A stretch of DNA of 64,000 nt from Coffea arabica (GCF_036785885.1 NC_092314.1:17257638-17321637); one strand, 5' to 3'. Counted from the stretch's first letter, positions 1 through 11,602 are shown. Translations and numbers: made by a program. Notes: generated by a model not told the origin, from the letters alone.

Positions 1-231
1 TTGCATTTAACATTGATTAAACCAGAGTTGTAGACAATAGCATTATAATTTGCTTGTTCAGATTTATTATAAATCTAAATAATAGAGAAAAATAAGGGCC
101 TAGTACTTGTTTAATTTGCTTCTCGTGGGATCAACCCGATACATACCCTACATTACGATTTCGGCCTATATATTTGCAGTCAACGGGTATAAAATCGGAT
201 TTAAACTTGCATTGATATAAAACTCCCGTCA
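1..231 (+). repeat. 3' end of the 5' LTR of the Athila-type element
   Basis: This stretch aligns base for base with 14355-14585. Both end in cccgtca, and the 5' copy is followed at once by a PBS. Only the last 231 bp of an LTR of about 1.67 kb are inside the window. Confidence 0.93.
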
Positions 232-237
232 AATTTT

Positions 238-255
238 TGGCGCCGCTGCCGGGGA
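238..255 (+). other. Primer-binding site, tRNA-Asp type
   Basis: TGGCGCCGCTGCCGGGGA begins six bases after the LTR ends. It matches the tRNA-Asp-complementary PBS of plant Athila elements (TGGCGCCGTTGCCGGGGA) with one C/T difference. It fixes the element's orientation and the LTR boundary. Confidence 0.88.
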
Positions 256-380
256 GCAGCAATATTAGGGCCTAATCATCTCTATTAATTTAGATATTTT
301 CATTGTTTTTATTCAAGTTGTTTATAGTTGATTTTAACAATTAAAACTGCAAAAAATTCTCTTGTTTTTATTTGTAGTGT

Positions 381-1379
381 ATGCACCGATCAAATCGAGA
401 AGTTGTACTTTTCGATTTTGAAATTGAGAAGACACTATGGAGGCAAAGGAAAAATACACCGCATCAAGAGGAACAAGAGATTTGGCAGCTGATAGAAGAA
501 ATTTTGATAGAATTACCATTTGAGGAAGAAATTGCGGAAAATGAACCAAATAGGCAAATTCTACGAGATTTTACTTTACCGGAAACACAAGGTTCTCAAA
601 CTAGCATTGCAAGGCCAACGGTAAATGCTAATAATTTTGAAATTAAACCATCATTGATTCAAATGGTACAACAATCTCAATATGGAGGTAATGCTACTGA
701 AGATCCAAATTCTCACTTGTCAACATTTCTTGAAATTTATGATACAATTAAGTTTAATGGTGTTAATGATGATGCAATTAAACTTCGATAGTTTCCATTC
801 TCGCTAAAGGACAAAGCCAAGATTTGGCTACAATCTCATCCTCCAAACACTTTTACTACTTGGGCTGAATTAGCTAAGGCGTTTCTAAATAAATTCTTTC
901 CACCTGAAAAAACTGCTAAACTCAGAATGGATATAACTAGTTTCTTTCAATAGGAAGGAGAGACATTGTATAAAGCTTGGGGGCGCTATCGGGAACTACA
1001 ACGAAGATGTCCTCATCATGGTTTACCAGATTGGCTAGTAGTCCACAAATTTTATAATGGTCTCACCTATCTAACAAAGACGTATGTAGATGCGGCAACG
1101 GGAGGAGCATTGATGGGAAAGACAGCTTAGGAAGCTCAACAATTGATTGAAGAAATGGCTGCTAACAACTACCAATGGGCAAACGAACGAGGTAATACAA
1201 GGAGAACCGTAGGTTTGCTCGAAATAGATACCTTGAATATGTTAAGTGTAAAAATGGATAATGTGGTTAAGATGCTTAATAGGCACGTTGGTTCTAACTC
1301 TAATCAAGGAGTAGTTGTTGCATGTTGTATTACTTGCGGCAGAGATCATGATGATTCTATGTGTTTTAGCAGTGAATAG
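381..1379 (+). pseudogene. Athila gag (capsid-like) remnant
   Basis: One reading frame runs from the ATG at 381 to the stop at 1377-1379, interrupted by three in-frame TAG codons at 789, 951 and 1128. The middle carries the Retrotrans_gag region: FPFSLKDKAKIWLQ, then a segment with LQRRCPHHGLPDWL. This is the usual capsid part that packages element RNA in cytoplasmic particles. A partial zinc-knuckle-like CCITCGRDH lies near the end. No frameshift separates the pieces, so decay here is by point mutation only. Plant Athila gag is normally continuous with protease and RT, but here the frame stops before the protease. Confidence 0.85.
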
Positions 1380-1673
1380 GTTCAATATCTTAACAATTAC
1401 AACCGTCCATCCCAAAACAATCCATATTCCAATACCTATAATTCAGGATGGCGTAATCACCCGAATTTTGGATGGAAGGATCAAGGGAACCAATAAAGAC
1501 CAGTTAATCTACCGGGTTTTCAACCGAAGCAACCACTTTCGGAGTCCAAACCAACTTGAAAATTGGCAATTAAAAAGCTGGCAAATGTATCAAATGATAA
1601 AATTGAAAAGTTAGCCAGTGTCACTACTCAACGGTTTGAAAGAATTGAGAGACGGATGGACTAACTCACCAAT

Positions 1674-2594
1674 ATGTACAGGAATGTTGAGGTCCAATTA
1701 TGTCAAATAACAAATGCAATTAACAATCGCAACCATGGAGATTTACCTAGCAAGACTGAGGTGAATCCAAGGGAGCATGTGAAGACTATAACCCTCCGTA
1801 GTGGTAAGGAAATAGGTAAGCCGCCTGTAGTTGAATGTGAGAGAGAATGTGAAAGAAGAGAGAACAAGCAGTTGAGTGAGTTAGGAGAGGATAGTAAGAA
1901 AATTAAAGGGAAAGAAAATGTGGAAAAAAATGAGCCACAAATTGGAGATACAACACCAATTCCTCCACCAGTGTCATTCCCTCAAAGATTGAAACCTTCG
2001 AGAAATGACAAAGAATTTGAGAAGTTTGTCAACATTTTCAAACAATTACATATTAATATTCCTTTTGTTGCTGCTATTTTGCAGATTCCTTCATACACAA
2101 CGTTTTTCAAGGAGATAATGACTAAGAAAAAGAAGTTAGTAGATAGCGAGATAATTGCATTAACGGAAAAATGTAGTGCCATCATACAAAACAAATTGCC
2201 ACCAAAGTTGAAAGATCCAGGGAGTTTCACAGTTCCTTGCACTATTGGTAATGTAGAATTTTCTAAAGCACTTTGGGACCTTGGTGCAAGTGTTCCATTG
2301 ATTCCTTTTACTGTGACTAGACAATTAGGGTTGAAAGAGTTAAACTGTACTAACATTTCCTTGCAATTGGCTTATAGGTCTATTAGACATTCAATGGACA
2401 TATTGGAAAATGTGCTTATTAAAGTACAGAAATTCATTATTCCTGTCGATTTTGTTATTTTAGATATGGAGGAAGATGTCAATGTACCTATTATACTTAG
2501 CAGACCATTTCTGGCCACTGCAGGTACAATAATAGATGTCAAACGAGGTAAGTTCAAGTTCCAAATAGTGAAGAGGAAGTGGAGTTTGATTTGA
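1674..2594 (+). pseudogene. Athila gag-pol segment with retropepsin-like protease
   Basis: This 306-codon open stretch begins in the basic, charged linker after gag (many K/E/R, residues 1-100) and continues into an aspartic protease fold. The active-site motif is present as LWDLGASVPLIP (around residues 200-211), where most relatives have CDLGAS. A second conserved block, VILDMEEDVNVPIILSRPFL, matches the flap and C-terminal part of retroviral-type proteases. The protease would cleave the polyprotein within particles. The frame ends with TGA at 2592, and homology continues in another frame from about 2579, so a frameshift separates it from the RT. Confidence 0.85.
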
Positions 2595-3193
2595 GTAAAG
2601 TGGAGAAGTATCCCTCTTTTACCGACCATGTTTATTCTATTGACATATATGGTGAATTGGCATTAGAGATGAGTCAAGTTAATCTTGATAATAATTCTCT
2701 TGAACTTTGTCTTAATGGTGTAGGCTTACAAGAGGAACAAGTTGAAGAAATGACTGAATTTTTCCAGGCACAAGTTTCCTACAAAAGGAGAAATGCATAT
2801 GAGGAGTTAGGACTGAGTAAAGGATTACCTCCACCATCGTGTGAGCAAGCTCCACAGCTTGAACTTAAGCCGCTGCCTAAACACCTCAAATACGCATTTC
2901 TTGGAGAAAAAGAAACATTGCCGGTGATTGTAAATTCTGCACTAGATGAGGAACAACTAGGCAAGCTCTTACGTATTTTGAAAAAGCATTTAAAGGCAAT
3001 AGGATGGACGATTTCTGATATCAAGAGAATCAGTCCAACTATTTGTATGCATCGGATCTTGTTAGAAGAAGATTCTAAACCAGTAGTTGAAACTCAAAGA
3101 AGGTTAAATCCAAACATGAAAGAAGTGGTAAGAGTAGAGATTCTTAAATGGCTGGATGCATGTATAATTTTTTCAATTTTTGATAGTGTTTAG
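2579..3193 (+). pseudogene. Athila pol segment: linker and N-terminal part of reverse transcriptase
   Basis: This 204-codon piece is in a different frame from the protease upstream and overlaps its last bases, which marks a frameshift near 2585. It includes LELKPLPKHLKYAFLGEKETLPVI cut into family-typical blocks: PLPKHLKYAFL, then LLRILKKHLKAIGWTISDIK, then SPTICMHRILLEEDSKPVVE. These are the residues that normally precede the RT core in Ty3/Gypsy pol. The frame ends at a TAG (3191-3193), and the RT core resumes in frame 3 at about 3261 after a short broken patch. Confidence 0.82.
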
Positions 3194-3260
3194 ATTTCTT
3201 CTATTCATGTAGTACCAAAGAAAAAGGGGGATAACCATAGTACGTGGTAACAATGATAAA

Positions 3261-3677
3261 ATGATTCCATCTAGAGTTGTAGTTGGGTTGCGAGTTTGTA
3301 TAGATTATAGAAAACTGAATACAGTCACTAGAAAGGATCATTTCTCTCTTTCTTTTCTTGATCAAATGGTAGAAAAATTGGCTGGATATGAATTTTATTG
3401 TTTCTTGGATGATTTTTCAGGATACAATCAAATAGTCATTGCACCGGAAGATCAAGAGAAAACCACATTCACTTGTCCTTACGGCACTTTTACATTTCGA
3501 AGAATACTTTTTGGACTGTGCAATGCACCGGCCACCTTCCAACGATGCATGATAGCAATTTTCTCTGATTTTAATGAGAAAATTATGAAAATCTTCATGG
3601 ATGATTTTTCTGTATTTGGATATACTTATGATCATTGTCTTAACAATTTAGATCTAATTTTGCAGAGATGTGAATAA
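3261..3677 (+). pseudogene. Athila reverse transcriptase core
   Basis: A 138-codon open piece with clear RT motifs in order: VCIDYRKLNTVTRKDHF (fingers), CFLDDFSGYNQI (motif A, first catalytic Asp), LFGLCNAPATFQRCM (motif B) and KIFMDDFSVFG (motif C, the catalytic DD pair as FMDD). The catalytic residues are therefore kept in this fragment even though the flanks are broken. The enzyme copies element RNA into DNA from the tRNA primer. A TAA at 3675 closes the frame, and homology continues in the same frame from 3714. Confidence 0.9.
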
Positions 3678-3713
3678 ACAAATCTTGTACTTAATTGGAA
3701 AAAATGTCACTTC

Positions 3714-4337
3714 ATGGTTTGTGAGGGTATTGTTCTACGCCACAAAATTTCTTCACAAGGTATTGAGGTAGATCAATCCAAAATAGAGGTTATTGAGAGA
3801 ATACCTTCACCTACCAATGTGAAAGGCATTCGAAACTTTCTTGGACACGTGGGATTTTATTGGCAGTTTAATAAGGATTTCTCCAAAATTGCTAAACCTT
3901 TATGTGAATTACTTGCAAAAGATGTTCCTTTTCACTTTAATGATGAGTGTTTATTTGCTTTTAATAGGTTGAAAAAGGAACTTGTCTCCGCACCCATAAT
4001 AGCATCACCGGACTGGAGGTTACCATTCGAATTGATGTATGAGGCAAGTGATTTTGCAGTTGGAGCTGTTCTTGGACAAAAACATGATAAGCGACTTCAT
4101 ATCATTTATTATGCAAGTAAAATGTTAAATGAAACCCAAGTTAACTATGCAACAACAGAAAAGGAGTTGCTAGCAGTGATATTTGCATTGGATAGGTTTA
4201 GATCGTACTTAGTAGGATCTAAAGTTATCATTTATACCGATCATGCAGCACTCAAATATCTTTTAAATAAGAAATATGCAAAACCTTGCAGGAATTTGAT
4301 TTGGAAATCAAAGATAAAAAAGGATCCGAGAACTTAG
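3714..4337 (+). pseudogene. Athila RT thumb and RNase H
   Basis: In the same frame as the RT core. The first part holds the family's RT-thumb signature (IERIPSPTNVKGIRNFLGH). The second part is a Ty3-type RNase H: YEASDFAVGAVLGQ (first catalytic Asp), then NYATTEKELLAVIFALDRFR (Glu), then IIYTDHAALKYLL (Asp). RNase H degrades the RNA strand during reverse transcription. The last residues differ from the family consensus, and the frame is lost before the integrase. The following 290 bp (4338-4628) still read as diverged linker with stops. Confidence 0.88.
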
Positions 4338-4628
4338 TCGTTGATCATCTTTCTAGACTGGAAAACATACCTCAAGAAGACCATTCATCCATTAAAGAAG
4401 AATTTTCAAATGAGTTTTTAATTGCAATTTATAAGTCAACATGATATGCTGATCTAGTTAACTTTGTAGTTAGTGGAGTGATACCAAATGATTTGAATTC
4501 TCATTAAAGGAAAAAAATTCTTAAATGATGCCGAACATTATTTTTGGGAAGAACCATTCTTTTACAAACACTGTGCAGATGGAATAATTAGAAGATGTGC
4601 TCCAGAAGAAGAGGTACAGAGTATTTTA

Positions 4629-4841
4629 ATGCATTGTCATACCCTTAAAATGGGAGGTCATTTTAGTATAACTAAAATCGTAGCCAAGATATGGCAATCT
4701 GAATTTTATTGGTCTACTATGTACCGAGATGCTAGAAATTGGGTTAAAAGTTGTGATCAATGCCAAAGAACCAGTAATATCTCAAGAAAGAATGCAATGC
4801 CTTTGACTACATATTTGGAAGTTGAACTATTTGACGTTTAG
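4629..4841 (+). pseudogene. Athila integrase, zinc-binding N-terminal domain
   Basis: A 70-codon piece with the H-H-C-C zinc-binding pattern of integrase: an HCHTLKMGGHF block with the two His, and SCDQCQRT with the two Cys. It ends at TAG 4839, just before the catalytic core, which continues in the same frame. The domain helps integrase multimerise and bind LTR ends. Confidence 0.87.
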
Positions 4842-4853
4842 TGTATTGATTTT

Positions 4854-5732
4854 ATGGGACTATTTCCTAACTCATATAATAATAAGTACATCCTTTTAGC
4901 AGTTGATTATGTCTCTAAATGGGTGGAGGCCATTCCTTCACAAACTAATGATGCTAAAGTTGTGCTTAAGTTCCTTAAACGGAACATATTTTGTAGGTTT
5001 GGAGTCCCAAAGGCAATAATAAGCGATGAAGGTAAGCATTTTTGTAATAAAATTATTGACACCTTGTTGCTTAAATATGGATGCAGGCATAAAAAGTCAC
5101 TCCCCTATCATCCTCAAGTCAATGGCCAAGCGGAGTTAGCCAACCGGGAAATTAAAATCATTTTGGAGAAAACGGTCAACCGATCGAGAAAGGATTGGAC
5201 AAACAATCTTGAAGATACTTTGTGGGTGTATAGAACGGCATTTAAAACGCCATTGGGAATGTCTCCATATAAACTTGTTTATGAGAAAACGTGTCATTTA
5301 CCTGTAGAAATAGAACATAAAGCTTATTGGGCCATTAAAGCTATTAATTTTGATTTTAAATCTGCAGGTAAAAATAGAATACTCGAGCTAAGCAAATTGG
5401 AGGAATCGCGGTTAATCTCGGATGAGAATGCCAAAATTTACAAAGAAAAAGTGAAATTTTGGCATGATAAACACATTCTCCCTAAGCATTTTGAAGAAGG
5501 GCAAAAGGTGTTATTGTTTAACTCAAGGCTTAAATTATTCACTGGAAAGCTTAAGTCTTGATGGTCTGGGCCATTTGAAGTGGTTCGTATGTTTCCTTAT
5601 GGAGCAGTGGAAATAAAACGAGAAAATGGTTCCCCATTCAAAATAAATGGTCAAAAATTGAAACCCTATTTGGCCGGAGAAAAGGTTCCTAAAGGAGTAA
5701 TTTACTCCTTAGGAAACGCAATGGAGAGTTAA
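4854..5732 (+). pseudogene. Athila integrase catalytic core and C-terminal domain
   Basis: The core contains [12 protein letters not shown] (first catalytic Asp), IISDEGKHF (second Asp) and [17 protein letters not shown] (catalytic Glu), which is the D,D-E triad. A C-terminal part follows, with [24 protein letters not shown] at 5559 interrupts the frame, but homology runs on to about 5732 through the WSGPFEV block and ends at a TAA. Athila integrases lack a chromodomain, and none is seen here. With the triad intact, this is the best-kept enzyme of the element. Confidence 0.88.
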
Positions 5733-6655
5733 AGAAGTTATAGGAGAGTCGAACTTAGCAACTCTAAACAAAGCGCTTGTTGGGAAGCAACCCAATAATA
5801 ATATTATGGTTGTGTGTTTTTATGTGTTTCTTATATTTTGGTGTGATTTAATTGACTAATTAGATGTATTTTACTTGTTTGTAGGAGGTACCAGAGTTTC
5901 ATCATCTATTTTGGAGGTACAATTGAAGAACAAGTGTAAAAATGGAGGTTTTCTTACCAAATTGTGCTTTAAGTGTTTAGAATTACCATTCATATATACA
6001 TTGTGCATTTCAAGTATATTCAAGTGAGTTTTGGTGATAACATGTTTATAAATGCTCATGGACTAATTTGATGTGCATTTAATGCTCAAAGGTGCTATTT
6101 TGGTGTAAAAGTGTAAAAATGAGCAAAGAACCTTACCCCTTGATTTGCAATGTAGATGTGTTTGATGTGTTTTGAGAGATTAGATATTGTGTTTTTGGTA
6201 TATTACACTTGCGTGGGGGGTTGGTTTTAATAAAAAGTTTGTCCTATGTATAATTCTGAATTGGCCGAAAAAGAAAGAAAAAGTTTGAAAAATTGCAGCT
6301 TTTGCAATTAGTGCACAATTGTGCTAATCCGAGCTTGGATCCGATAAACCCAGACGGATCCGACCTTGGATCCTTTGAAGATCAAAAATAAAAAACAGGG
6401 GATCTGAGCTCGGATCCAACAAATTCCAGTAAGATCCAAGGGCTCGGATGAACTTCTGGAGTGACGGATCCGAGCCCTGTCGGATCCGAGGGCTGCCAGA
6501 ACCGATCCGAGCTCAGATCAGTTGGCTGATATAGCAGAACCGAAGCCTCGGTTCTGCCATTTTCCAGCTTTTTCCTATTTCTCTTCACCGAACCCTAGCC
6601 CCCTCTCTCTAATCTTCCATTTTGTCCATCAATTCTCCAATTTTTCACCATAAAC
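5733..6655 (+). other. Athila spacer between pol and the envelope-position ORF, first part
   Basis: No coding sequence is recognised. The stretch is AT-rich and contains at 6326-6520 a cluster of GATCCGAG / CTCGGATC motifs that is repeated in the 3' LTR. A solo LTR is inserted at its end. Confidence 0.7.
6326..6520. repeat. Cluster of degenerate palindromic GATCCGAGCTCGGATC-like motifs
   Basis: At least eight variants of GGATCCGAG or its complement occur in under 200 bp, many as half-palindromes. The context, including the string cttctggag, resembles 13221-13400 in the 3' LTR, so the two clusters are related copies. Confidence 0.75.
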
Positions 6656-9128
6656 TGTGACGCCCCGAAAGAATGAGTGTGAGAACCCGAAAATTTTTTA
6701 TATTTTCGAGACATTATTTTGTTTCCTTGTCTATAATTTTATGCCTTTCTTCAATATATTAATTTCCTATACATTTTTATAAGGGAATATAGTTTTCAAA
6801 TTATTTTCTTGATACAAGTTAGTCTACGTTAAGTTTGAAGTGTATTATGGACGTGGGACCCGCTAGTGCGGTAAATGCGATATATTTTTGACAACTTGTT
6901 GGAGTTTAGTATTGATGGATATTAATTTACTAGGTGTTAAGAGATAATTAGATGGTTAATCTTGGAGAGACAAAGGGATAAGAATAAACTTAAGAAGGGC
7001 CAAGTGACGCGATTCAATTGGAAGTTGACTTGCCTAACTTTTCTTTTACTTTACTAAAACTCCTCTTTTGACCCAAAAACATCTTCCATTTTCCTCCTTC
7101 TTGGCCGAGCAACAAGAGAGAAAAGAGAGAGAGAGCTTCTTCAATTTTCCTTCATTTCTAACTTGAATCTTGCAAACCTACCGGTTAAATTCTAAATTTC
7201 TCCACAAAAGTGAGTTGCTAAGCTAGTTTAAGGTGTTGAGTGGAGCCATTTGTGAAGAACAAGCTCTAGTTGTCGTGTTTCTTGGAGTTACAAAGGTGAG
7301 GTGTTAAATATCTTCCCTCTCATGTTAATAATGATCAATTAAGGATTTCTAGTGGTAGAGTATGTCATTTTGTGGATTATGTTGTGACTTATGGTTGAGT
7401 TGTTCAAATTTTCCTATTTATTGAGGAAGTTTCTGTTTTATATAGTATCTTATGGTTGGCTATGGATTGATAGTCTTAAATGAGATAATTTGGAGCCTCT
7501 ATGTGGTTATTGTGGTTTCTTGTGGAACTTTCCAGATTTTGAGAGATTTTCCAGCTTTAGGGTTCCAAACAGGCCTGTTCTGTCCAGATTTATTTGGGCA
7601 TGTTAAAGACCAAATCAGTCTTTTCTCAAAATATGAAAGTTTTTGGTAATTGAGTTAGCTAGCTACATGTAAAATTTCAACTCAATCAGAGCACTGTATC
7701 ATGTAAAATGACTAAAATACCCTTGACTGCCCATGACCCCTGTTCCGCGCCCAGATTTCTATTTTCGTGAGGAATTCCATTTTTGACCATGAAAATGCAT
7801 GTTTTAACTTTGGAAGCCTTCATAAAAAATGTAGGTATATGTCTTCGTTTTGAAACGCCATAAGATACACCTCAATCGGACTTCGGTAGCCTGAATTATT
7901 GTCATTTAACCATAGTATGGTTAGCTAACCTGTTTGTGGGATTCTGGTTTTGTATAGTGCAATTTTGACCTAGCTACACTATGAACTGGACTGAGTGGTC
8001 TTCATCAAAGTTGTAGGCCTTTGTCTTATCTTCAAAACGATATAAATTTCATCCCAATCCGATAAGCATAGCCACAGTTGTGTCCGTTACGCAAATCAAC
8101 GTCAAATCTGTCTTTTGTTTTCTGACTTAAACTTCATTTCCGGACTTTTCCTAGCTTGAATTTGTACTTGTACCACTTTGAACCTATTGAACAGCTATTG
8201 AAATGAGATTATTTTTGTGTGTGCTTTTTTGAATGGATATTGGTGATTGTTGTAGGATGGAAATAAGGAAATTTAAGGGGAAGTGCTGTCCAATCTTTGA
8301 GGACGTTTAATCGCTTTGAGTTTGGGTTAATTCTTGGTAGAATGAAGAGTTGGACTTGATCAAGGAAATGTCTATGATGAATGAGGTTCATGAGCCATGG
8401 TTGGTGATCCCTCCACTACTTCCCAAAAGTTACTTTTGAAAAGATTCTTGCATTGATTGACGATTGCATATCATTGTGTTTGTGTGTGTGCCATGACATT
8501 TTGGCTCCGACGAGTTCTTGAAAAAATCTTATGTTTAGAACCAACGTCTCCACTCATGTTTACGCATTCTTTGGAGCACGATGGCTCCTTATTTCTGTAT
8601 GTCTGTTACTTGATCTAAGGGAGCGTTGGATATTTAAGTGCAAGGATTTCACTGGCTCACAAGAGTTCAAACTCTATACATTTGATCACTGATTCATGAC
8701 ATTATTTACCTGCACTATCGTAAAGCTTATTGGATTACTGATTTTACTATTTACTCGCTGAGCTTCTAGCTCACCCCAAATGTTTTTCTTCTCCCCACAG
8801 GGATCGAGGCAAAGGAAGAGGTTGTATTACTTTATTTGTGTGACTGGATGGCATATATCTTGTACAGTTTAGATTTGGATTCATTTTGTGTAATAGTTGG
8901 GTTTGTATGAATGTTTGGACTTGAAGTGGATGTATGTGTACGTTCCACGCTTAGAATTAGTTTCCGCTTCACTTATGATATATAATTCTTAGGGAATTTG
9001 ATGTAATATTTGAGATATATCTTGTAATTTAATTGAGGACTGTAGTGAACGACTGAGTCCCGGCGAGAGTTGGGCAGGCGGTCCGCCGAACCCTTTGGTT
9101 CGCCTTAGGGGGAGGTGGGGCTATCACA
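6656..9128 (+). mobile_element. Solo LTR (2473 bp) nested in the Athila spacer, gypsy-type
   Basis: The block begins TGTGACGCCCC and ends GGGGCTATCACA, so it has TG...CA ends inside a short inverted repeat. It is flanked by a perfect 5 bp target-site duplication, taaac, at 6651-6655 and 9129-9133. No gag-pol, PBS or second LTR lies between, so it is a solo LTR left by recombination between two LTRs. The interior has a GA-rich leader near 7110-7135. Start and end motifs resemble LTRs of the Tekay/Del group of plant chromoviruses, which I infer only from the ends. Two blocks on the - strand at 31128-32801 and 33700-36431 share the same terminal sequences. Confidence 0.87.
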
Positions 9129-10240
9129 TAAACACCTCCCCAACCCTCATATGATCAAAAACTCCAAGCTATTTCACCGCAAAACATCATCAAAAGTGGA
9201 TTTTGATCTTCATTAGAAAACAAAAGGGCCCAACTGATTTCTTCCATTTTGAGTCGGTTTTGGGCTTGTTTCTTGTTCATTTTTGCATCATCATCTTCCT
9301 TTATCATCACTCTACACAACTGAGGTAACAAATTACAATTTTCTTTGAGATTTTATAATTCCCAATTTTACTATTCTTCTAGTTTTTAGGCATATTTTGG
9401 TAATTGCTTATATGTTGAAATATTTTTCTATAATTGTGCTACATTGTGCTAAAATAAGTTATTACAACTATTTTTATGCTTAGTATTGAGAGAATTGCAA
9501 ATTTGGTGATATTTTTTTAAATTTTTTTCTCAATTATTAGGCTTGAGCAATTTGGTTCTTTAGACTTGTGAATTTTTGCTTTCATTGACTATATGAATTT
9601 GTTCTAAGGAGTATAAATCACTGTTGTTCCAATTGAAAACAAAATTCTTGTCTCTTATTAAGTTAAGAGACAATTTGGTAAAAGAATATGTTTCTTATTA
9701 AGTTAAGTACATTGAATCTTTTTGCTTGAAATTTCTTGTCTCTTTGAGTTATTTTGTAATTGTTTTGAAGAATTGGAGCTCACTTGTATGCAAGTTGGGA
9801 TTAATATGTAAGTATAACGGAGTGTTCTGTATTTCTTTGGGAAGGTTGCTAGACGTTGAGAATTGTGGATGTTTTGGTAATACATATGGAAATGTAGCTT
9901 TACAAGAATGTTCCAAATCTGATGTTATAGCACATTGTCATTGATAGTCTACTTTACTTTGAAATATTATTCCATTCTTGCAAATGGCTTTAATTCTCAA
10001 GTGTTGGACTTATTATGCATGTCATGACATCCTTGTTGGTAATATTTATTCTAAATGTGGGAATTGGATTTGAGAGGTGTTAGGAAGATTATTTGCTTGA
10101 ATTTGGGTAAATGTTGACAGGAAGTTTAGCCCTTTTTCAAGGGAAAACTCTGACGAAATTTTCTTAAATTCTTATTTAACGTGTGTGAGCAACTTTATAC
10201 TGTTTCTAATGAATATTCATCTTGTTTTTGTATAGGTACT
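9129..10240 (+). other. Athila spacer, second part, upstream of the envelope-position ORF
   Basis: AT-rich, with no supported coding sequence. It ends in a T-rich stretch followed by TATAG just before the ATG of the next ORF, which looks like a splice acceptor (10225-10235). Confidence 0.6.
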
Positions 10241-11305
10241 ATGGCTCGCACAAGAAGGTCTTGTGTTCGTACTCCTTCCCCTTCTTCAAGTGAGGAACGC
10301 ACTCCATCACCCGAGGAGTCACCAGTGGAGGAATCTCCTTCACCTGAGTCGCCTCCACGCTCATGGCGTAAGAGAGCATCTACGAGCCATGAGGAGCCAA
10401 CTCCAGATTATGACACCACTCGTTTCACCTCGCTCGAGAATCAACAGTGGTACGAAGCCGGTTTAGATAAAGAGATCATAATTGAAAAACACTTGGCATC
10501 AAAGGTGGATGACCACTACAAGATCTCCACGGCATTCAAACGACTTGGATGGGAGACTATACTAAATTTGCCGAACCATTACTATCCCAATCTGGTCCGG
10601 GAGTTCTACGCTAATGTAGAAAACAAACAGAGTCACAGTGGCAACCTCATCGTCTCCTGGGTTCGAGGCAAGAGAGTAGCTCTCAATCGGGATACAGTCG
10701 CCAAATTCGTCAAACTCAAAGATGAAAGAGTTGATGTCAAATTAACCAAGGAATTCAAGGCACGTGACCCTTGGCAGGTGGGAGAAACGGTAGCACGCCT
10801 AAAGGGTCAATACAGGGAGCGAGAAAGTTCGAAAAAGCTCACCGTATATGCAGACTCCTTCGAGCCTAGGTACCACTTGATATTCTATCTTTTCGCCTTC
10901 AATGTGGTACCAAAAAGAAGTGGGAAACGGGAGCTCCGCAACAGTGACCTCTACTTTCTAGATAAGATGATGCATGGTTTGGGTGGGCAACTAACTGGTA
11001 TTCCACTACCTAGCATCATCATCAGCTACATGCGGATCACCGCTCGAATGAGGGCCGGCGAAACCTGTTTTGGGTTCCCTCACATTCTTTCCCTTCTTTT
11101 TGAGAAACTCAAGGTTCCTCTTGGAACCGAGCGAGCGATTGTCACTAGGTCCGCCGAGGATGTCAGTGTCTCGATACTAAAATCCTTGAGTATGTCTACG
11201 GATTTTGGAGCTGCTCTGGTTCGAGACACTGGAGAAGCTTCGACCTCAACTCAGCCTCCACCTCACACTGAACCACAAGAAGAAGCTCAAGAGATGGAGG
11301 CATAG
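10241..11305 (+). CDS. Envelope-position ORF of the Athila element (putative plant transposon protein family)
   Basis: About 354 codons from the ATG at 10241. I chose it over the in-frame ATG at 10181 because the protein then begins MARTRRSCVRT and the ATG directly follows a splice-acceptor-like TATAG. The first 60 residues are a Ser/Pro/Glu-rich basic segment (PSPSSSEERTPSPEESP). After this comes a folded region typical of the 'putative plant transposon protein' family found downstream of pol in Athila elements (KRLGWETILNLPNHYYPNLV, then a SYMRITARMR block). The tail is acidic and Pro/Thr-rich. The function is unknown. The position is that of a retroviral env gene, but I see no signal peptide or clear membrane segment. 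The TAG at 11303 is probably a late mutation, because the same frame stays open to 11602. Confidence 0.78.
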   Translation: MARTRRSCVRTPSPSSSEERTPSPEESPVEESPSPESPPRSWRKRASTSHEEPTPDYDTTRFTSLENQQWYEAGLDKEIIIEKHLASKVDDHYKISTAFKRLGWETILNLPNHYYPNLVREFYANVENKQSHSGNLIVSWVRGKRVALNRDTVAKFVKLKDERVDVKLTKEFKARDPWQVGETVARLKGQYRERESSKKLTVYADSFEPRYHLIFYLFAFNVVPKRSGKRELRNSDLYFLDKMMHGLGGQLTGIPLPSIIISYMRITARMRAGETCFGFPHILSLLFEKLKVPLGTERAIVTRSAEDVSVSILKSLSMSTDFGAALVRDTGEASTSTQPPPHTEPQEEAQEMEA

Positions 11306-11602
11306 CAGACTCTTCCTCCTCCCATTCCACGACCACCTCCTCCGCTGCGCTTCAAGTGGCAAGAAGTCCTTAATGCCATCTGTTGCATGGACACGAGGGT
11401 AATGGAGCGAACCGACCAGACGAAGCGGCTGATGACGGAGCGATTAGACAGACATGATCGCCGTCTTCGGGCAATTGAGGATCATTTCAGCATCCGTCGG
11501 TCACCTACTCCAACGCCTCAGCATGAGAAGGGGCATATTGGTACATCACATGGTCCTCATGGAGCTAAGGAGGCAGTAGACCCTCATTTCGAGCAGCCAT
11601 AA
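11306..11602 (+). pseudogene. C-terminal continuation of the envelope-position ORF after a TAG
   Basis: In the same frame as the ORF upstream and without further stops until TAA at 11600-11602. It reads as a Pro-rich linker followed by a charged helical segment (ERTDQTKRLMTERLDRHDRR), which could form a coiled coil. Family members commonly end with such a segment, so the TAG at 11303 most likely truncates a protein of about 453 residues. Confidence 0.65.
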
